The notes under the pieces are model-generated. The model saw only the letters and a list, made by a program, of their open reading frames with translations, searched no databases and was not told the DNA's origin. Below are positions 17,014 through 26,225 of a stretch of 64,000 bases of DNA, in pieces. The position numbers were made by a program, and so were the translations under genes. The stretch is from CAZQQN01 sp964549595 (GTDB taxonomy: Bacteria; Bacteroidota; Bacteroidia; CAILMK01; CAYYUA01), in contig CAZJWK010000004.1 in assembly GCA_964549595.1 (NCBI GenBank), positions 1 through 64,000 of the forward strand, read 5' to 3'. How positions within the stretch are numbered: position 1 is the stretch's first letter; each line of letters starts with the position of its first letter.

Positions 17014-17901
17014 ATGAAATTTGCCATTTATGCAAGGACCGGGAAAAAAATTAACACTTCCCTTATTGAGCATTTTTTCAACCTTTTAGAAAAATACCAA
17101 ATTGATTACTTTATAAACGAAAACTTTCTCCAAGCACTAAACCATTATCAGGATTTTAATATTGAGCCCCAAAAAGCTTTTCAGGAAGATTCCTCCATTG
17201 AATATTTAGGGGTCAATTTTGTAGTGAGTTTGGGAGGAGACGGTACCCTTTTGGATACATTAACTTTGGTACAAAACACAGAAATACCTGTAATCGGCTT
17301 AAATACCGGCCGGTTAGGTTTCCTGGCCAATATTCCCAAAGAAACGCTTGACTTAGCCATTCAGGATTTATTCAATGAGCACTACTCAGTGGAATCCAGG
17401 ACCCTGCTCAAACTTTCCGCTAATAAGCACATTTTTCCAGAAAATAATTTTGCCCTTAATGACTTTACCATCCATAAAAGGGATAAGTCCTCAATGGTAA
17501 CAGTAGAAACTTACCTTGACGGAGAATATTTCAATGTCTACTGGGCGGACGGTATCATAGCGGCAACACCAACTGGCTCTACAGGTTATTCATTGAGTTG
17601 CGGAGGTCCGATTATCTTCCCAAATGCTCAGAACATTATCCTAACACCCGTAGCTCCTCATAATCTAAACATCCGTCCCATTATTTTACCGGATACCTCT
17701 ACAATCCAGTTCAAAGTCACCGGACGGGGTACCAATTATTTAGCCTCGCTGGATTCAAGGTATGAAGTGTTAGATTATTCTTATGAATTAACGGTTTGCA
17801 AGGCCCCGTTTTCCATGAAATTGGTTAAATTAGACAGGCAATCGTTCATTCAAACCTTAAGGGAAAAATTGAAGTGGGGAGTAGATACCCGTAATCAATA
17901 A
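17014..17901 (+). CDS. nadK: NAD kinase
   Basis: NadK phosphorylates NAD to NADP. The 295-residue protein has the GGDG motif in VSLGGDGTLLDT (about 72-83), GLNTGRLGFLANI, the NE/D-type loop ALNDFTIHKRD, and the conserved TPTGSTGYSLSCGGPII block (about 186-202). All are as expected for the family. It is followed by the three PorG-like genes and the uppS-bamA cluster in the conserved Bacteroidota order. Confidence 0.96.
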   Translation: MKFAIYARTGKKINTSLIEHFFNLLEKYQIDYFINENFLQALNHYQDFNIEPQKAFQEDSSIEYLGVNFVVSLGGDGTLLDTLTLVQNTEIPVIGLNTGRLGFLANIPKETLDLAIQDLFNEHYSVESRTLLKLSANKHIFPENNFALNDFTIHKRDKSSMVTVETYLDGEYFNVYWADGIIAATPTGSTGYSLSCGGPIIFPNAQNIILTPVAPHNLNIRPIILPDTSTIQFKVTGRGTNYLASLDSRYEVLDYSYELTVCKAPFSMKLVKLDRQSFIQTLREKLKWGVDTRNQ

Positions 17902-18002
17902 TAATACTTCGGTTAATAAAATCTTAAAAACAACATGGAGTTTCTACCAAAATTTTTATAATTTTACATCGGTTTAAACAAACTATAAAACCAATAAACC
18001 CT

Positions 18003-18836
18003 ATGAAACGCAGAGGATTTTCCTTATTTGTATTACTTTTTTTAACAAGTATCTTTACCCTTAAAGCCCAAGATAAAGAGGCTGGCTTGCTTTTAGGAGT
18101 TTCCCAATATCAAGGAGATTTATCAAAAAGTGATTACACCCTGTCCGAAACACAACCAAGTTTTGGTGGCTTATTTCGGTATTATTTCAATCCCAAAATA
18201 AATTTAAAGGCCTCTATTTCCTATGGGTGGCTTTCAGGAGATGATGCAAATTATGCTGATGAGGACCGCTTTCGAAAGAAAAGGAATTTAAGCTTTAAAA
18301 CTCATTTATTAGAAGGTTCTGTTCAGGCAGAGTATAATATATTACCTTTTGTCAGTAATAGTCGCCTTTATAAATGGGCACCCTATGTTTTTACCGGTAT
18401 CTCCGTGTTTAATTTTAATCCGAAAACTGAACACAAAGGCAGCACGGTTGATCTTCAACCTTTGGGTACTGAAGGTCAAGGCACTGCTGGTAGGCCGGAT
18501 AAATACAGCCGGACCCAAATTTCAATCCCTTTTGGGGGTGGCATCAAATACAGTGTTGGTGGAGGCTGGAATATCGGTTTAGAATTCGGTTTAAGAAAGA
18601 CATTTACTGATTACATTGATGATGTCAGTGACAGTTATAGTGATCAATACGCAGGACCCGATGCAGAACTGGCAGCGGATGTAGCTGACCGATCAGAGGA
18701 AATTGACAGGTTCGACAATCAAGCTTTCGAAGGAGGGGATGGCCGTGGTAATCCTGATTTAGATGATTGGTATAGTCAACTCGGTTTCACAATAACCAAA
18801 ACGTTCCGTAAGCAAAAGTGTATGGGGTTTTATTAA
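18003..18836 (+). CDS. DUF6089/PorG-like outer-membrane protein, copy 1
   Basis: The 277-residue protein has a signal peptide (1-22, ending LKAQ) and an eight- to ten-strand barrel pattern with YQGDLS, SETQPSFGGLFRYYFN, LSGDDANY, RNLSFK, FTGISVFNFNPKTEH, TFTDYIDDVSDSY and a C-terminal DWYSQLGFTITKTF. DUF6089 proteins correspond to PorG, an outer-membrane component of the T9SS in Porphyromonas, where it holds the PorK/PorN ring. The mature part has one cysteine, five residues from the end. It is the first of three tandem paralogues, so which copy is the secretion component is not clear. Confidence 0.85.
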   Translation: MKRRGFSLFVLLFLTSIFTLKAQDKEAGLLLGVSQYQGDLSKSDYTLSETQPSFGGLFRYYFNPKINLKASISYGWLSGDDANYADEDRFRKKRNLSFKTHLLEGSVQAEYNILPFVSNSRLYKWAPYVFTGISVFNFNPKTEHKGSTVDLQPLGTEGQGTAGRPDKYSRTQISIPFGGGIKYSVGGGWNIGLEFGLRKTFTDYIDDVSDSYSDQYAGPDAELAADVADRSEEIDRFDNQAFEGGDGRGNPDLDDWYSQLGFTITKTFRKQKCMGFY

Positions 18837-18916
18837 ATAAAACCTGATTTTAATTTCATCTTTCCCTACAATTTTCTTTATTTCGCTCCGTTTCAAACAA
18901 GAAAAGGGGAACTAAC

Positions 18917-19738
18917 ATGAAAAAACTAACATGCCTCCTATGGATTTTATTACCATCAACACTTTTGGCTCAAAATTGGGAATTCGGAGTAATGGGTGGT
19001 GCTTCAGTCTATTCGGGAGATCTTGCCGAAGAATTCGTAGCGGTCAATGAAATTCACCCAGCTTTTGGTGGTATTGTTCGTTATAACTTTAATAAATATG
19101 TGACTTTAAAAAGTAATATTTATTACGGAACCATTAGCGGGGATGACGCAAATTCCGATGATCCGTTTAGGGTTCAAAGAAACTTAAGCTTTCAATCGAC
19201 TATCCTTGATATTGGTGCTCAGGCCGAGATTAATTTTATGGGGTTTAAAACCACTGAGCCAAGATTCAGAACCTCTATTTACGGTTTAATTGGTTTTTCC
19301 GTGTTCAGATTCAATCCTAAGACGAAATACAATGGCAGATGGGTTGAGCTTCAACCTTTGGGCACAGAAGGTCAGGGAACTACTAAATTCAACGAGCGTG
19401 ATAAATATGCCTTAACCCAGGTTTCCATACCCCTTGGTTTAGGAGTTAAACATGCCTTTAATAAGCATTGGAGTATTGGCATTGAAATAAGTGGAAGGAA
19501 AACATTCACCGATTATTTGGATGACGTCAGTAAAACTTACGTGGCACCGGAATTATTAAGGGCAACCCACGGACCCATTTCTGCTAACCTTTCTAACAGA
19601 ACCGGTGAGGTATTAGATGAACGTAAAGACTTGGATTCAAGAAATGGTAGAGGAGATCCCACTGATGATGATTGGTATTATTTTGCCGGTGTAACCGTTA
19701 CCTACACCATCGTTCCTGGTAGGTGCTTTGAATTTTAG
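18917..19738 (+). CDS. DUF6089/PorG-like outer-membrane protein, copy 2
   Basis: The 273-residue paralogue of the preceding gene keeps the same landmarks in order: YSGDLAEEF, EIHPAFGGIVRYNFN, ISGDDAN, RNLSFQS, IGFSVFRFNPKTKYNGRW, ELQPLGTEGQGT, TFTDYLDDVSKTY and DDDWYYFAGVTVTYT. The signal peptide ends LLAQ. As in copies 1 and 3, the mature protein has a single cysteine close to the C terminus (CFEF). It starts 80 bases after copy 1. Outer-membrane barrel; T9SS-related role inferred from family. Confidence 0.85.
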   Translation: MKKLTCLLWILLPSTLLAQNWEFGVMGGASVYSGDLAEEFVAVNEIHPAFGGIVRYNFNKYVTLKSNIYYGTISGDDANSDDPFRVQRNLSFQSTILDIGAQAEINFMGFKTTEPRFRTSIYGLIGFSVFRFNPKTKYNGRWVELQPLGTEGQGTTKFNERDKYALTQVSIPLGLGVKHAFNKHWSIGIEISGRKTFTDYLDDVSKTYVAPELLRATHGPISANLSNRTGEVLDERKDLDSRNGRGDPTDDDWYYFAGVTVTYTIVPGRCFEF

Positions 19739-19842
19739 CACTTTAAAAGCCTTAAGTCACTTATTAAGGATTTACCATCATCCTGTCTTCGCTTCTTCTT
19801 CTCAATGACAATAAAATCCTTTTTTACAAGTTAGGAACAGAT

Positions 19843-20655
19843 ATGGGAAAGTATTGGACTGTTTTGGCGTTATGCTTAATTTCATCTTTTAGTATTTCCG
19901 CTCAAAATTGGGAAGGAGGTTTTTTTGGTGGAGCGAGTAATTACCGAGGGGATTTATCACCCTATATTACACCATCCGAAACCCACTCTGCACAAGGCTT
20001 TTACTTAAAAAGGAATTTGAGTCAGTTTTTTTCATTTAATTTTGGGTTGACCCAAGGAACTATTTCGGCTGATGACCAAAATTATAAACACCTCCAAAAA
20101 AGAAACCTGAGCTTTAAATCCCAAATAACAGAATTATCTGCCACTGTTGAGTTTAATTTTTTTCCTTTCCTGAAAGGGCTTAAACCTAATCAATTTACCC
20201 CTTTTGTTTTTACAGGGTTAGGATTTTTCAGGTTTAATCCAAAAACCGAATACAATGGTCGTACTTACGAACTGGCAAAATATAATACTGAAGGACAAGG
20301 CATTACAAAAGATGCCCCTTCTGAATATAGCCTATACCAGCCATCTATACCCATGGGTGGCGGACTCAAGTTAAGATTGGCAAAGCGTTTGAATTTAGGT
20401 TTTAGGGTAGGTTATAGGGCTACGTTTTTTGATTTTCTGGATGATGTTAGTACTAATTATCCCAGTAAAGAGGCTTTGGATCAAAAGGGTAAGGATTTAA
20501 GCATAAAGCTCAGTGACAGAAGTAAAAAATCAGAAACTTATTATACAGGGCCCAAAAAGCAAAGAGGGGATCCCCAGAATAACGACTGGTATGTTTTTGC
20601 AGGGATCACGCTATCCTACCATATTAAAAATTCAATTTGTTACGATTTTAATTAA
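19843..20655 (+). CDS. DUF6089/PorG-like outer-membrane protein, copy 3
   Basis: The 270-residue third paralogue has a signal peptide (1-20, ending ISAQ) and the family landmarks YRGDLS, TLSQFFSF-like strand, ISADDQNY, RNLSFKSQ, FTGLGFFRFNPKTEYNGRTY, YNTEGQGITK, FFDFLDDVSTNYPS and NNDWYVFAGITLSYH, ending CYDFN. It lies directly before uppS, the position usually held by the single porG gene in Bacteroidota, which makes it the best candidate for the orthologue of T9SS PorG (inference from position only). Confidence 0.85.
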   Translation: MGKYWTVLALCLISSFSISAQNWEGGFFGGASNYRGDLSPYITPSETHSAQGFYLKRNLSQFFSFNFGLTQGTISADDQNYKHLQKRNLSFKSQITELSATVEFNFFPFLKGLKPNQFTPFVFTGLGFFRFNPKTEYNGRTYELAKYNTEGQGITKDAPSEYSLYQPSIPMGGGLKLRLAKRLNLGFRVGYRATFFDFLDDVSTNYPSKEALDQKGKDLSIKLSDRSKKSETYYTGPKKQRGDPQNNDWYVFAGITLSYHIKNSICYDFN

Positions 20656-20682
20656 CTTTGCAAGTTATTTTTAAAGCTTGCC

Positions 20683-21423
20683 ATGGAAAACCTGAAAGAC
20701 CAAATAGTCAAGCATCATTTGCCTCAGCATATTGCCGTTATAATGGACGGCAATGGTAGATGGGCGAAGCAACACGGAATGGATCGGATTTATGGTCATA
20801 ATCACGGAGTGACTGCCGTTAGGAATACTGCGGAAGCGTGTGCTGAAATTGGGGTCAGTTACCTAACCCTTTATGCCTTTTCAAGTGAGAATTGGAAAAG
20901 GCCGGAAGAAGAAATAAACGCTTTAATGGATTTATTGGTCCAGACCATTAAAAATGAAATGCAAACGCTTCAGGATAATAACATCGCTCTTTCTGCCATC
21001 GGGGATTTGGAGAACCTTCCTAAAGCCTGCTATCATAGTTTATTCGAAGCCATTAATGATACAAAGCACAATACTGGATTAACCTTAAACCTTGCTTTAA
21101 GTTACAGCGGGCGATGGGACATAATTCAGGCAGCTAAAACCTTGGGTTACAAAATCAAGGAAGGTGAACTTTCCCCGGATGATGTAAATGAAGAAGTTTT
21201 TAAATCCCATCTGACCACTTCAAACATTCCTGATCCTGCGCTTTTAATTAGAACAAGTGGGGAAACCCGGATAAGTAACTTTTTAACTTGGGAATTGGCT
21301 TATACGGAATTGATTTTTTTCCAGAAAAATTGGCCCGAATTTACCAAAGACGACCTTTATCAGGCCATTGTGGATTACCAAAATCGTGAAAGAAGATTCG
21401 GATTGATTAGCGAACAAATTTAA
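20683..21423 (+). CDS. uppS: Isoprenyl transferase (undecaprenyl diphosphate synthase)
   Basis: UppS makes C55 undecaprenyl diphosphate, the lipid carrier for peptidoglycan and O-antigen. Key motifs: HIAVIMDGNGRWAKQHG with the catalytic Asp and DGNGRWA loop (residues about 16-32), YGHNHG, FSSENWKRP, and the C-terminal LLIRTSGETRISNFLTWELAYTE. Length 246 is normal. bamA starts eight bases downstream, so lipid carrier synthesis and outer-membrane assembly share an operon. Confidence 0.97.
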   Translation: MENLKDQIVKHHLPQHIAVIMDGNGRWAKQHGMDRIYGHNHGVTAVRNTAEACAEIGVSYLTLYAFSSENWKRPEEEINALMDLLVQTIKNEMQTLQDNNIALSAIGDLENLPKACYHSLFEAINDTKHNTGLTLNLALSYSGRWDIIQAAKTLGYKIKEGELSPDDVNEEVFKSHLTTSNIPDPALLIRTSGETRISNFLTWELAYTELIFFQKNWPEFTKDDLYQAIVDYQNRERRFGLISEQI

Positions 21424-21431
21424 AAGGTTTT

Positions 21432-23939
21432 ATGAGAGGAAGTAGTCAGAAAATTTTGTTCATTTTCCTGTTAATTTATTTTTCGGGTTTAAATGGGGCA
21501 TTAGCACAAGTGGACACACCCGACTTAGGGCGAAAACCTATAATGGATTATCAAACCCCTTCCCAATACAATTTAGCAGACATTTCAATAAGAGGTAATG
21601 GAAGAATAAACAAGAAGGTAATTAAAGCCTATTCTGGCCTTAAGGAAGGGCAACAAATCTCTATTCCGGGTGATGATATCAGCAATGCTATTCGAAATTT
21701 ATGGGATCAAAACCTTTTTAAAGATGTCTCCATTAAAATTAATAAAATAAAAAATAACAATGTTTTTCTATTAATTGACCTGGATACGAGGCCCCGGTTA
21801 GCTAAGTTTAAAATAAAAGGTGTTTCAAGAAATGAGGCATCTGATATTAGGGAAAAAATTCAGTTGGTTAAGGGAAAAATTTTAACCCGCCAACTTATTA
21901 AAGAGGTCAAAAATAAAATCAAGACCTACTTTAGGGATGAAGGTTACCTCAAAGCCCAGATTAATATTGAGGCCGAAGAAGGTAACCTTTTTAAGAAGAA
22001 AAATTCAACCTTAATCATTGATATTGACAAGGGTGAAAAAATTAAAATTAAGGACATTACCTTCTCAGGAAATAAAAATTTCAAAGCCCGTAAGTTAAGG
22101 AGAGCAATGGAAAATACAAACCAAAAAAGCCTCCTTAATCTTTTCAAATCAGCCAAGTTTAACCCTGAACATTACAAAGCCGACAAGAAAAAACTAATAC
22201 AATTTTACAATAAACATGGTTACCGGGATGCAAAGATTGTATCAGATACTATCATTACCCTTTCCGAAAAGCGGATCAAAATTCATATCGATTTAAAAGA
22301 AGGAAAAAAGTATTACTTTGGAAATATTACCTGGACTGGTAACACAAAATATAGTACGAAATTCTTAAACTCAGTATTAAACATTGACAAGGGGGATATT
22401 TACAATCCTTCCTTATTGCAACGAAACCTCCGTTTCAATAAAAGGGGTTTAGACGTTTCTTCCCTTTACATGGATAACGGTTATTTATTTTTTAATGTCA
22501 AACCCGTAGAAACCAGGGTTTACAATGACACCGTTGATATTGAGATTCGCATTAATGAAGGCAAACAAGCCACTATAGATGAAATCACTATTAGTGGAAA
22601 TACCAAAACCAGCGACCACGTAATTTTAAGAGAGTTAAGGACCCGGCCGGGCGATAAATTTAGTCGGTCTGATATCATTCGTTCAAGAAGGGAATTAGCC
22701 CAATTGGGTTATTTTGACGCCAAGAAAACCAATATCACACCCAAACCCAATCCGCAAGAAGGAACAGTGGATATTAATTACGATGTAGTAGAGCAGCCTT
22801 CCGACCAACTCCAATTACAAGGGGGCTGGGGAGCTGGTCAGTTGGTAGGCAGTGTCGGTATCCAATTCAATAACTTTTCTCTGAGTAAAATAACAGATTT
22901 TGAAACCTGGAAACCTCTTCCTTCCGGGGATGGACAAAAATTAAGTCTTAAAGCTTACTCCAATGGAAGACGATATTCCTCCTTTAATTTCTCTTTTACC
23001 GAACCATGGCTTGGCGGACGCAAACCCAACTCCCTCACTATTGGAGCATATTATTCCGTCCAGGCAAGAGGAAAAAGGGGCACACCTGAAAGGCAAGCCC
23101 TTAGGATAACCGGTGTTAATGTGGGACTGGGAAAGCGCCTGAATTTCCCGGATAATTATTTTAATTTAAACAACACCCTGGAATTTCAAAGGTATAAATT
23201 GGAGGACTATCAATTACCGGAACTTACCCAGAACCTGGGTTTCCAGAATGGAAAGTCTTTTTCCATAAGTTTAAAGCACAAACTTTCAAGAAATTCAGTA
23301 AATGACCGAATTTATCCCACTAAAGGTGGTAAATATTCCCTATCGGTTAAATATACACCTCCTTATTCCTCTTTTAGTAATACAAACTTTGAGGATGTAG
23401 ATGCGCAGCGTAGATACAAATGGCTTGAATTCCATAAATGGAAGTTTAAATCCTCATATTTCCTGAATCTCGTTGATGATTTGGTCTTAAATGCCCGCGC
23501 TAATTTCGGTTATTTAGGCCTATACAATAGTAATATCGGTGTTACTCCGTTTGAACGATTCTTCGTAGGAGGTGATGGTTTGCAAGGATTTCAACTGGAT
23601 GGAAGGGAATTGATCCGGTTAAGAGGCTATCAGAATAATGCTTTGAATCCCGGTCTTGGCGCAAATATCTTTAATAAGTACACCTTGGAATTGCGTTATC
23701 CCGTTCTGCGGAGACGTTCAGCAAAAATCTTTTTCCAAACTTTTCTGGAAGGGGGTAATAGTTGGTTAGGTATTGAAAATTTTAACCCTTTTGATATTCA
23801 TCGGTCTGCAGGTGTGGGAGTACGCGTTTTCCTACCCATGTTCGGACTTCTTGGGGTCGACTGGGGCTATGGCTTTGATTCACAGAATGTAAGAGGAAGC
23901 CCGAGTCAGTTCCACATTTCAATAGGGAGGCGTTTTTAA
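21432..23939 (+). CDS. bamA: Outer-membrane protein assembly factor BamA
   Basis: The 835-residue Omp85 protein inserts beta-barrel proteins into the outer membrane. A signal peptide (1-25) precedes five POTRA repeats (about 48-440; IRGNGRINKKVIKAY, FKIKGVSRNEASDI, ITFSGNKNFKARKLRR, NITWTGNTKYSTKFLN, ITISGNTKTSDHVIL) and a 16-strand barrel (about 460-835). The barrel signature loop RLRGY (about 728-732) is present. Two Skp-like chaperone genes follow, the usual arrangement. Confidence 0.96.
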   Translation: MRGSSQKILFIFLLIYFSGLNGALAQVDTPDLGRKPIMDYQTPSQYNLADISIRGNGRINKKVIKAYSGLKEGQQISIPGDDISNAIRNLWDQNLFKDVSIKINKIKNNNVFLLIDLDTRPRLAKFKIKGVSRNEASDIREKIQLVKGKILTRQLIKEVKNKIKTYFRDEGYLKAQINIEAEEGNLFKKKNSTLIIDIDKGEKIKIKDITFSGNKNFKARKLRRAMENTNQKSLLNLFKSAKFNPEHYKADKKKLIQFYNKHGYRDAKIVSDTIITLSEKRIKIHIDLKEGKKYYFGNITWTGNTKYSTKFLNSVLNIDKGDIYNPSLLQRNLRFNKRGLDVSSLYMDNGYLFFNVKPVETRVYNDTVDIEIRINEGKQATIDEITISGNTKTSDHVILRELRTRPGDKFSRSDIIRSRRELAQLGYFDAKKTNITPKPNPQEGTVDINYDVVEQPSDQLQLQGGWGAGQLVGSVGIQFNNFSLSKITDFETWKPLPSGDGQKLSLKAYSNGRRYSSFNFSFTEPWLGGRKPNSLTIGAYYSVQARGKRGTPERQALRITGVNVGLGKRLNFPDNYFNLNNTLEFQRYKLEDYQLPELTQNLGFQNGKSFSISLKHKLSRNSVNDRIYPTKGGKYSLSVKYTPPYSSFSNTNFEDVDAQRRYKWLEFHKWKFKSSYFLNLVDDLVLNARANFGYLGLYNSNIGVTPFERFFVGGDGLQGFQLDGRELIRLRGYQNNALNPGLGANIFNKYTLELRYPVLRRRSAKIFFQTFLEGGNSWLGIENFNPFDIHRSAGVGVRVFLPMFGLLGVDWGYGFDSQNVRGSPSQFHISIGRRF

Positions 23940-23984
23940 AAGCATTATTGGCTTTTTCTTGTCTTATAAACACAAAATTTAACT

Positions 23985-24554
23985 ATGTTAAGGAAATTAT
24001 TTGTCATCGGTTTCTGCTTAGTGCTTTTAAGTTTTGTTGATGTTACGGCCCAAAGATTCGCCTATGTCAACACCGAATATATTTTACAAAAAATGCCGGA
24101 ATATAAAGCCGCACAAGAAAAACTAGATCAGTTGACCAAGAGGTGGAAAGAAGAAATACAGAAAAGGGTGAAAGAAATCGACAAGCTTTATAACAATTAC
24201 CAAGCAGAAAAAGCACTCCTCCCGGAAAAAGAAAAACAAAAGCGTGAAGAGAAAATTGCCCGGAAAGAAGAAGCCCTGAAAAAATTCAAAGAAGAAAAAT
24301 TTGGTGAAGAAGGAGAGCTTTATCAAAAAAGGAAGGAGCTTATAAAGCCTATCCAGGATCGTGTATTTAATAAAGTGCAAAAGCTTGCCAAGGAACAATC
24401 TCTTGATTTCGTTTTCGATAAAAGTGGGGCTGTGACTATGCTTTACACCAATGCTAAATACAACAGGAGTGACAAGGTTCTTAAAATGCTTGGTGTGGAT
24501 GTCAATGAATCCAAAGAAAAATCCGGGGAATCAGAGAAAGATGGGAGGCGTTAA
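23985..24554 (+). CDS. OmpH/Skp-family periplasmic chaperone, copy 1
   Basis: The 189-residue protein has a signal peptide (1-22, VTAQ), the YVNTEYILQKMPEYKAAQEKL opening typical of the family, a long Lys/Glu-rich coiled coil (about 45-120) that forms the prongs of Skp, and a C-terminal VFDKSGAVTMLYTNAKYNRSDKVLKMLG. Skp carries unfolded outer-membrane proteins to BamA. The C terminus has an extra charged tail of about 18 residues not seen in copy 2. Confidence 0.92.
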   Translation: MLRKLFVIGFCLVLLSFVDVTAQRFAYVNTEYILQKMPEYKAAQEKLDQLTKRWKEEIQKRVKEIDKLYNNYQAEKALLPEKEKQKREEKIARKEEALKKFKEEKFGEEGELYQKRKELIKPIQDRVFNKVQKLAKEQSLDFVFDKSGAVTMLYTNAKYNRSDKVLKMLGVDVNESKEKSGESEKDGRR

Positions 24555-24663
24555 GCCAAAATATTTTTTAATGTCCCTATTTAAATTTCAAAAAATTGGG
24601 CATGCCACAATTAATCAACAATAAATTATTTATTAATTTTGCATCCATAAAAATTATTGAAAA

Positions 24664-25167
24664 ATGACTACAATCAAAGGTTTTCTCACTGCTTTTATAG
24701 TATGCTTTACCATTTTCCAAGCTTCGGGGCAGAATTTAGCACACGTAGACAGAAGTGAAATTTTACAATCCATGCCAGAGGTAAAAAAAGCAAGACAAAA
24801 CTTGAAAAAGTATAGTGAAGAAATGCAGAGGCAGGTTGAAGATTTAATGAAGGAATACCGGAATAAGATTCAAAGTTTCCAAAAGCGAAAAGGGAACATG
24901 TCCAGCACCATGAGAAATGATAAGCAAAGGGAATTAAAAAACCTTGAGGAAAGGATTCAAAAATTCCGGAAAGACGCCCAAAAACAAGTAACCGAAAAAG
25001 AAAAGGAGCTTTTACAGCCCATTATTGATAAAGTAAACAAAGCCATTGAGAATGTAGCCAAGAAAAAAGGTTACACTTACGTTTTCGATGCCTCCCAGCG
25101 TTCAATCTTGTATGCTAAAGAAAGCAGAGATATCACACCTTTAGTCAAACAAAGATTGGGTTTATAA
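24664..25167 (+). CDS. OmpH/Skp-family periplasmic chaperone, copy 2
   Basis: The 167-residue paralogue has a signal peptide (1-22), HVDRSEILQSMPEVKKARQ, a coiled-coil middle and the family ending YVFDASQRSILYAKESRDITPLVKQRLG. Tandem ompH/skp genes after bamA are typical of Bacteroidota. TAATTTTG at 24634-24641 could be a -7 box, giving this copy its own transcript, although no good -33 element is found. Confidence 0.93.
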   Translation: MTTIKGFLTAFIVCFTIFQASGQNLAHVDRSEILQSMPEVKKARQNLKKYSEEMQRQVEDLMKEYRNKIQSFQKRKGNMSSTMRNDKQRELKNLEERIQKFRKDAQKQVTEKEKELLQPIIDKVNKAIENVAKKKGYTYVFDASQRSILYAKESRDITPLVKQRLGL

Positions 25168-25181
25168 ACACCCTAAAGCCC

Positions 25182-25994
25182 TTGACCGACAACCGTCCAA
25201 TTGGGATTTTTGATTCCGGTGTTGGTGGCTTGACCATGGCTCACGGGATTCATCAATCTCTCCCGGATGAAAATTTAATTTTTTTCGGTGACACTGCCCA
25301 TTTGCCTTATGGCGATAAATCCAACCATGCCATCAGGCATTTTTCAGAAGGTATCATTCGGTTTTTACTCGATCAAAACTGTAAAGCCATTATAATTGCC
25401 TGCAATACGGCTTCCTCAGTGGCCTATCCGTATTTAAAAAAAAAGTTTGGTAGCGATACCCTCATCATTAATGTGATTGATCCAGTTGTAGCCTATTGCC
25501 TCAATATTCTGAAAGCTCAAAAAATAGGAGTGATAGGGACTAAAGGTACGATTCGTTCAAGGGCTTACCCTAAAAAATTCCGGGCTGCACAAAAAGACGT
25601 AAAAGTAACCAGCGCTACAACTCCTTTGTTAGCCCCGATGATAGAAGAAGGTTTTTACAATAACAACATCAGCCAAACCATTATAAACACCTACTTGTCA
25701 AAAAAACAATTTGAGGACATTGAAGTAATGATTCTGGCTTGCACGCACTACCCATTAATAAAAGCCGAGGTGGAAAAATTTTACAAGGGCCTGGTTGACA
25801 TTGTTGATAACACCAAAGCAACCGTTAATCAAATCAAAGGACTTATTGAAGAAAATCAATTAGGTGCGAACGAGGAAAAACACTCCGGCCATTATTTTTA
25901 CATATCTGACTATACAAAATCCTTCCAAGAAACAGCCAAGCTTTTCTTCCAAAAGGACATAACATTAGAAGAAAAGGATATCTGGGGTATTTAA
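25182..25994 (+). CDS. murI: Glutamate racemase
   Basis: MurI converts L- to D-glutamate for peptidoglycan. Motifs: IGIFDSGVGGLTMAH (7-21), FFGDTAHLPYGDKS, the first catalytic cysteine in IIACNTASS (about 72-80), and the second in ILACTHYPLI (about 185-194). The only plausible start is TTG at 25182; no ATG lies between the previous stop (25167) and the motif. Length 270 is normal. The gene is 14 bases after the second skp and closes the cluster. Confidence 0.95.
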   Translation: MTDNRPIGIFDSGVGGLTMAHGIHQSLPDENLIFFGDTAHLPYGDKSNHAIRHFSEGIIRFLLDQNCKAIIIACNTASSVAYPYLKKKFGSDTLIINVIDPVVAYCLNILKAQKIGVIGTKGTIRSRAYPKKFRAAQKDVKVTSATTPLLAPMIEEGFYNNNISQTIINTYLSKKQFEDIEVMILACTHYPLIKAEVEKFYKGLVDIVDNTKATVNQIKGLIEENQLGANEEKHSGHYFYISDYTKSFQETAKLFFQKDITLEEKDIWGI

Positions 25995-26095
25995 TTTCAG
26001 AACCCCTATCCAGTGGTAGAACCTTAAATTTTAATCATAGGCTGAAGGTGGATTTTAACGAATCCTTATAAATTAACTTTATCGGTCACTTTTGC

Positions 26096-26182
26096 CCCGA
26101 CCTTTAGGTCGGGATTTAAAGTAAAAAAGAAAGAAAGAAGGCTTTAGCCTTTAAGTTGGTTCATCTAATGGCTAAAGCCATT
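26096..26182. repeat. Three consecutive hairpins with TTTA/TAAA loops (REP-like)
   Basis: Between the convergent murI and clpX genes lie CCCGACC-TTTA-GGTCGGG (26096-26113), AAGGC-TTTA-GCCTT (26138-26151) and AATGGC-TAAA-GCCATT (26167-26182). All are perfect stems with the same four-base loop, the last in the opposite sense. They resemble repetitive extragenic palindromes; they could also stop transcription from both sides. Confidence 0.5.
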
Positions 26183-26225
26183 GTTATTCAAATACTTAAA
26201 TTTGTTACACCCCAGTCTGAAGGCT

